Below the pieces are notes generated by a model, which worked only from the letters and a program-made list of their open reading frames with translations, ran no database searches and was not told the origin of the DNA. Shown in pieces: positions 60,106 to 64,000 of a DNA stretch of 64,000 bases (position 1 is the first letter of the stretch; each line of letters begins with the position of its first letter). The DNA lies in assembly GCF_026151205.1 (NCBI RefSeq), contig NC_087076.1, forward strand, positions 20,950,828 through 21,014,827, in the 5' to 3' direction. The translations under genes and the position numbers were made by a program. The stretch comes from Bolinopsis microptera (taxonomy: Eukaryota > Ctenophora > Tentaculata > Lobata > Bolinopsidae).

Positions 60106-60841
60106 AGATATCAGCAACCTCCAGTAACATAACCTGATATAGATAATTAGATTCGGCTATCACATCTCATAATGTTTTAAAATAAATAGCAAATAGAGAT
60201 TTAAATTCAAATTCTGTGTTTTAGGCTCTATAGTTTAGCTAAAACAAATATTGTAGATACTTTAAAGCTTAAAACTTTAAAAACTTTATTACGTATAGAG
60301 TTTCAGCAAATTTGTTACTATTCATTCTACTAGAAAATACTTCTGTGTCTTTGTTATACAAGCAAATATCATATTATCATCCCAAGTTAGAGACAGAAAG
60401 ATAATAAACTTGGATATCATGTATTTCAAACAGGGATAGAATAAGCACTGAGGTTGTTTAAGGTTCTTTCCTATAGAGTATTTGTGAGTAAAATGTTTCT
60501 ACCCCAACCTTGATTGCCACTGAATTTTTTACATGTACCGTAATCCCATCAGAAACGCAAGGTCGCTATCTTCTTCCATAAAGCAAATCAGAGTACTTAA
60601 TGGTTATTCAGTAAAATAAAACTAGCAGTCAGGGACAAAAAGTCATACACCAAATGGGCATGTTATATTTTAATGAATTGTTTTACATCTTTTGAGTCTG
60701 TGAAATACAAATGTGCTAAAAATTAAACTTCTTGTTTCATTGAAATATCTTGTTTCGTTGAGTATTTACTGATTAGTTTGAAAAATGAAAATGCACTAAT
60801 TATGCAATAGCATAACTCTCTGCTTTGGAATGAACAGATTA
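60106..60841. other. Upstream of the CCDC66-like gene, promoter not resolved
   Basis: AT-rich with no frame, repeat unit or RNA gene that I recognise. The 5' non-coding exon and promoter should lie here. Confidence 0.35.
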
Positions 60842-62157
60842 AGGCTTTTCAATATCTAAAGCCAACAGAATGATATGTTGGATTGTTAGAAATCTGATTA
60901 TCAGGGAAAGATCTGTGATGATATCAATTTACAATGCTTTGATAAGACCCCATTTAGAAGTAAAACAAAATTTAAATTTTATTGCCATTACAATGAATAA
61001 TAATATCATAATAAATATAAGTAGACATCCGATAATAAACTTGTTACATCCAGTACAACCCAAGATGTCAGCCGACGCGACTTACAAAAATAAAGAAAGC
61101 TAGCATGTTCATTGTTGATAGTTTTTCTAACGAGCATACTTAGGCTGTACGGAAATAGCTTTAATGTTTAATTCTACGTCATATTAAAAACATTACATCA
61201 TTTTTGCTAGATACAAAAATAAATTTTAAAATAAATAACTCTTTTGCTGCTAAGGCGCGGCACCGCGCTGGGTCCACATGTTATACAGCGTGTAGCAACA
61301 CAGCGCTGAAAATATAAGATGATTGAGCTATAACATTATATAAGCGGTGCGCCGCGCCTAAACCTAAAACCATAAACTTTAAATTGTAAATATTGTCAAG
61401 ATATTTAAACGAGTTTTGCGAAATAATATGACATGCTGACTTCGTAGGATATTACAATTATACCCGTGCCAGTTCCAAATGTGAGTCAGCAGCTTAAACC
61501 AAAAGCAGTTGGCAAAAGGAGCCAGTTACCCGCCTAGAGTATTGTGTTCAATTGTGGAGTACAGTTGCGGCTCATGGAAGTTGGGGGATCATCTTGGAGC
61601 TGGAGAGAATCCAGAGGCGGTTTACCCATCTGTTTGACGAGGTGGGTACTCTTCCATACAGTCGTCGACTGGAAATCCTCAATTCAACAATGCTGATAGA
61701 GCGGCTAATATGTGGGGACCTCATTGAATCTTTTAAAATTATAAGTGGTTTGGCCAATTACGGAGCTGGTTTGTTCAGTATGAGCAGATCTGGTCTTAAT
61801 GTGGTATCAAACAGTAGATGCAGTAAAAGTAGCAGTAAAATGAAGAAAGTCCACAGTTCTTTTATTCCGGAGAGTGTGAGACCATATAATTGGAACAAAC
61901 TCCCCCCGGATGTCAAGAATTGTGGCACAGTGTTAAGTTTTAAAATAAGATTAGAGGCTTTTAAAAAAGAGACTATTTTAAACGGATCTGTAAATGATAG
62001 TCATTTTTGGTATGTTTCAGACGAAGTATTAGGAAAGCTTGAGGGATTAAATTATGCTACTAATAAAGAGAAGCACAATGAATATCTTATGTGTAATCCT
62101 CATATTGCTAAAAAACGCTTTATCAACTTATATAGTAGTGGAAAGTATGTAAATTAG
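60842..62157 (+). pseudogene. CR1/L2-like LINE reverse-transcriptase C-terminus, split by an insertion
   Basis: The first piece (about 60,870-60,960) reads MICWIVRNLIIRERS and YNALIRPHLE, the conserved LINE segment R.F..R....I..YK.LVRPHLEY. About 575 unrelated bases follow. The frame resumes at about 61,534 with RLEYCVQLWST and runs to a stop at 62,157 through LERIQRRFTHLFD, LPYSRRLEIL, GDLIESFKIISG, RPYNWNKLPPDV and SFKIRLEAF. The second piece is a clean 200-codon frame, so this copy is much younger or better sequenced than the LINE pieces in the palindrome. The upstream RT palm is absent (5' truncation). Confidence 0.85.
60960..61533. mobile_element. Insertion inside the LINE fragment
   Basis: AT-rich insert with GC-rich inverted segments AGGCGCGGCACCGC (about 61,253) and GCGGTGCGCCGCGCCT (about 61,346). 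It splits the LINE frame at RPHLE/LEYCV, where the LE codons seem to be present on both sides, hinting at a short target duplication. No coding content. Confidence 0.5.
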
Positions 62158-62919
62158 ATTCATTTTAACTTGAGTGTTCAGGCCAATAGATTTTAGATAA
62201 TTTAAAACTTTAGTAGATATATTTTGATGTGTGTGATCCATTCGACTGAAACATTTTAGCAGCGAGTTTGGAGCTGAGTTTGTAGGTTTACAACCTACCA
62301 GGACGCGCGCCGAGTTGGACTCGTCGACGGTCCTGAGTTTGTAAAGCTTTCGTACACTCGCCTTTGACGTTTCTCTGAACAGCTCGCACTGGGTGTGCTT
62401 TTCAAAGTTTTGTTAATTTCTTTTAAAATATTCCAAGTATTTAATATTTGAGTGCATATATCATATAATATAGATTCTGAATCATATAATTTTTTATAAA
62501 ATTATTCAAACAATATACACATAATATAGCAATGACCCTATATAAAATCTACCCTTTAAGAATTAAAAAAAGTTTCCTAAACAATCAAAAATTATTAAGA
62601 TCTAGACTGTCTCTATCAACAATGGTTTTTCTCGCACCTCTGTCTCCACGGAGAGAAATCACTGTTGTTTTTAGGATTTCAAAGCGAAGGCGCTTTCTAA
62701 TGTATCATACAGCATCCGAGTACCTCTGGCCAGTGTGGTACTCCATCTTACTGGCAAACTTTCTGAATCATATAACATATAATCATATTGCACATAGAGT
62801 ACAGGAATCCGCAAAGTTAAAATTGCAATCTTTTGATCGGCCCAAAATGAGACTTTTCTGGAGCATGGAGATTTTGAGATATCTCAAAATCTAAGTTGTC
62901 TCATGAATTTCCTCCTGCA
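62158..62919. other. Intergenic with a family C repeat
   Basis: Family C (GTTTACAACCTACCAGGACG ... ACTCGTCGACGG) lies at 62,281-62,334. The open frame at 62,532-62,894 (+) has no recognised motif. Confidence 0.4.
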
Positions 62920-63005
62920 GCAGTTAGCAGCAGTTAGCAGCAGTTAGCAGCAGTTAGCAGCAGTTAGCAGCAGTTAGCAGCAGTCAGCAGTAGTTAGCAG
63001 CAGTT
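62920..63005. repeat. 10-bp tandem repeat, about eight copies
   Basis: The unit CAGCAGTTAG is repeated with one or two changes near the right end. It lies directly before the family D inverted repeat. Confidence 0.95.
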
Positions 63006-63033
63006 TCTTTGCACTATAGTCCCCATGTGTTTT

Positions 63034-63225
63034 GATTGACAATGTCAATCCGTCGAGATCGTTGCTTTGCGAAGCAGAGCAACGATCGACGACGATGCGA
63101 AGCAAGAATGCTAGAACACATGGTTGGAGGACTTCGCCGCTTCGACGCGCCGCGCAAACTAGCATTCTTGCTTTACATCGACGATCTCGATGGGTTCATA
63201 TCGTCAATCATATCAAGCCCCAGCC
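63034..63225. repeat. Family D repeat arranged as an inverted pair
   Basis: The left half (63,034-63,110) is direct and the right half (63,119-63,215) inverted relative to 34,799-34,893. As a result CAAGAATGCTAG and CTAGCATTCTTG face each other around a ~45-base loop. It is bounded by GATTGACAATGTCAATC-type palindromes. Confidence 0.7.
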
Positions 63226-64000
63226 AGTTCTGTTAATTGATGATGTCAATTCATGGCAGCTCGGCGCGGCACAGTAGCGCATCTCGCCGATCTAGCCTCA
63301 TTGAGTGCGCGGCGCGGCACAGTAACGCACGCGCATCGCGCTACAACCAGTTCTGTAGATTAAAGGGTTTAAGGCAGATGTTCTTTTTGAAACAAATTGT
63401 ATAATTTGTCGTGTGCGCTGCATGCGCTTAATATAACTTATTAGGTGCCATTGATCTCTTGCTAGCGGTGCTTAGAAGTTAAATAAATCACGCGCCTGCC
63501 AACGCGTTGCAGGTTGCTCTATCCAGAGCCCTTGCGCTTGCATTAGCGCGCGCCCGCAGTGGCGCGAAAGCACATGGTTAGGTGAAGCCAACGCGTAGTG
63601 CGTATTTACTTACCATGGCCTGGTACTTCACATAGCCATGCCATGTGTATACGCGTACTGCGCTTGTTTCATGTCACAAGCTTCACATAGCCATGTGCCT
63701 ACGCGTACTACTGCGTGACGCGCTTGTTTCACGGTCGCGCGCTACTGCAAGCGAGAGGGCTCTGGTTAGAGCAAGTCACAAGCTACTGCAAGTGAGAGGG
63801 CTCTGGTCAGAGCAAGCCTGGTACTTATGGGCGGCGCTCAGCCGAATCTCTATTCATATGTTTATGAACATATAGGTAATATATAACAGGACACAAAACG
63901 TACTTGGAAATAAAACACATCCGTGAAATAGAATTTAAATAAATACGATAATAATAACTCATTAGTCATAATCAACAATGATAGCGAATATAATATTTTT
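63226..64000. other. GC-rich repeat-bearing end of window
   Basis: Holds family E at 63,514-63,588 and local direct repeats (CACATAGCCATG ... TACGCGTACT twice near 63,630-63,710; GCTACTGCAAG..GAGAGGGCTCTGGT twice near 63,740-63,810). No gene recognised. Confidence 0.5.

Noticed and set aside
62532-62894. 120-codon plus-strand frame after the LINE
   Set aside because: No motif recognised, AT-rich codon content, and no neighbouring exons; chance is likely.
1-64000. tRNA, rRNA or other structured RNA genes
   Set aside because: I scanned for tRNA-like B boxes and cloverleaf ends among the GC-rich repeats and found none convincing; a covariance-model search would be decisive.

Overview
This is a eukaryotic, AT-rich nuclear window, most likely from an invertebrate animal. 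The genes have many short exons with GT..AG introns whose reading phases join without error. They encode animal-type proteins (a DH-PH RhoGEF, a GPI-type alpha carbonic anhydrase, a CCDC66-like ciliary/centrosomal protein and a NUBP2-like ATPase). Telomere-type CCCTAA repeats and several families of non-LTR retrotransposon are present. I cannot name the phylum from sequence alone.

Layout. 34-838 (-): first three coding exons of a NUBP2/CFD1-like Fe-S assembly ATPase, running off the left edge. 839-13,247: gene-poor DNA with GC-rich dispersed palindromic repeats, two abutting inverted-repeat elements (4,191-5,798), a broken spliced transposon-associated gene (7,509-8,201, -) and decayed LINE pieces (10,440-12,420). 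A 100-N scaffold gap lies at 13,248-13,347. 14,258-14,761: 15-bp satellite. 16,714-29,669 (+): a complete 14-exon RhoGEF of 660 aa. Its introns hold a 38-bp repeat, a 2.3-kb minisatellite, a palindromic 31-bp repeat and an interstitial telomeric array, plus a stretch of homopolymer-smeared sequence that looks like assembly damage. 31,158-32,186 (-): intronless alpha carbonic anhydrase. 33,004-33,625: a short hAT-like element with an 8-bp target duplication. 36,750-54,410: a 17.7-kb imperfect palindrome, with two arms of about 8.6 kb around a 0.4-kb loop; both arms carry broken LINE sequence. 56,069-60,105 (-): a complete 13-exon CCDC66-like gene. 60,842-62,157: a CR1/L2-like LINE fragment split by an insertion. 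The right end is again dispersed GC-rich repeats.

The host genes share no evident pathway; they are ordinary neighbours in a repeat-rich locus. I found no new enzymatic or defence system. The unusual signals are structural: the large palindrome, a minisatellite that resembles and abuts a splice acceptor, a smeared second copy of exon 4, and the mosaics of dispersed inverted repeats. The palindrome and the smeared block must be checked against raw reads before any biological reading, because both have features of sequencing or assembly artefacts. All exon coordinates below were derived by hand from splice motifs and phase agreement.
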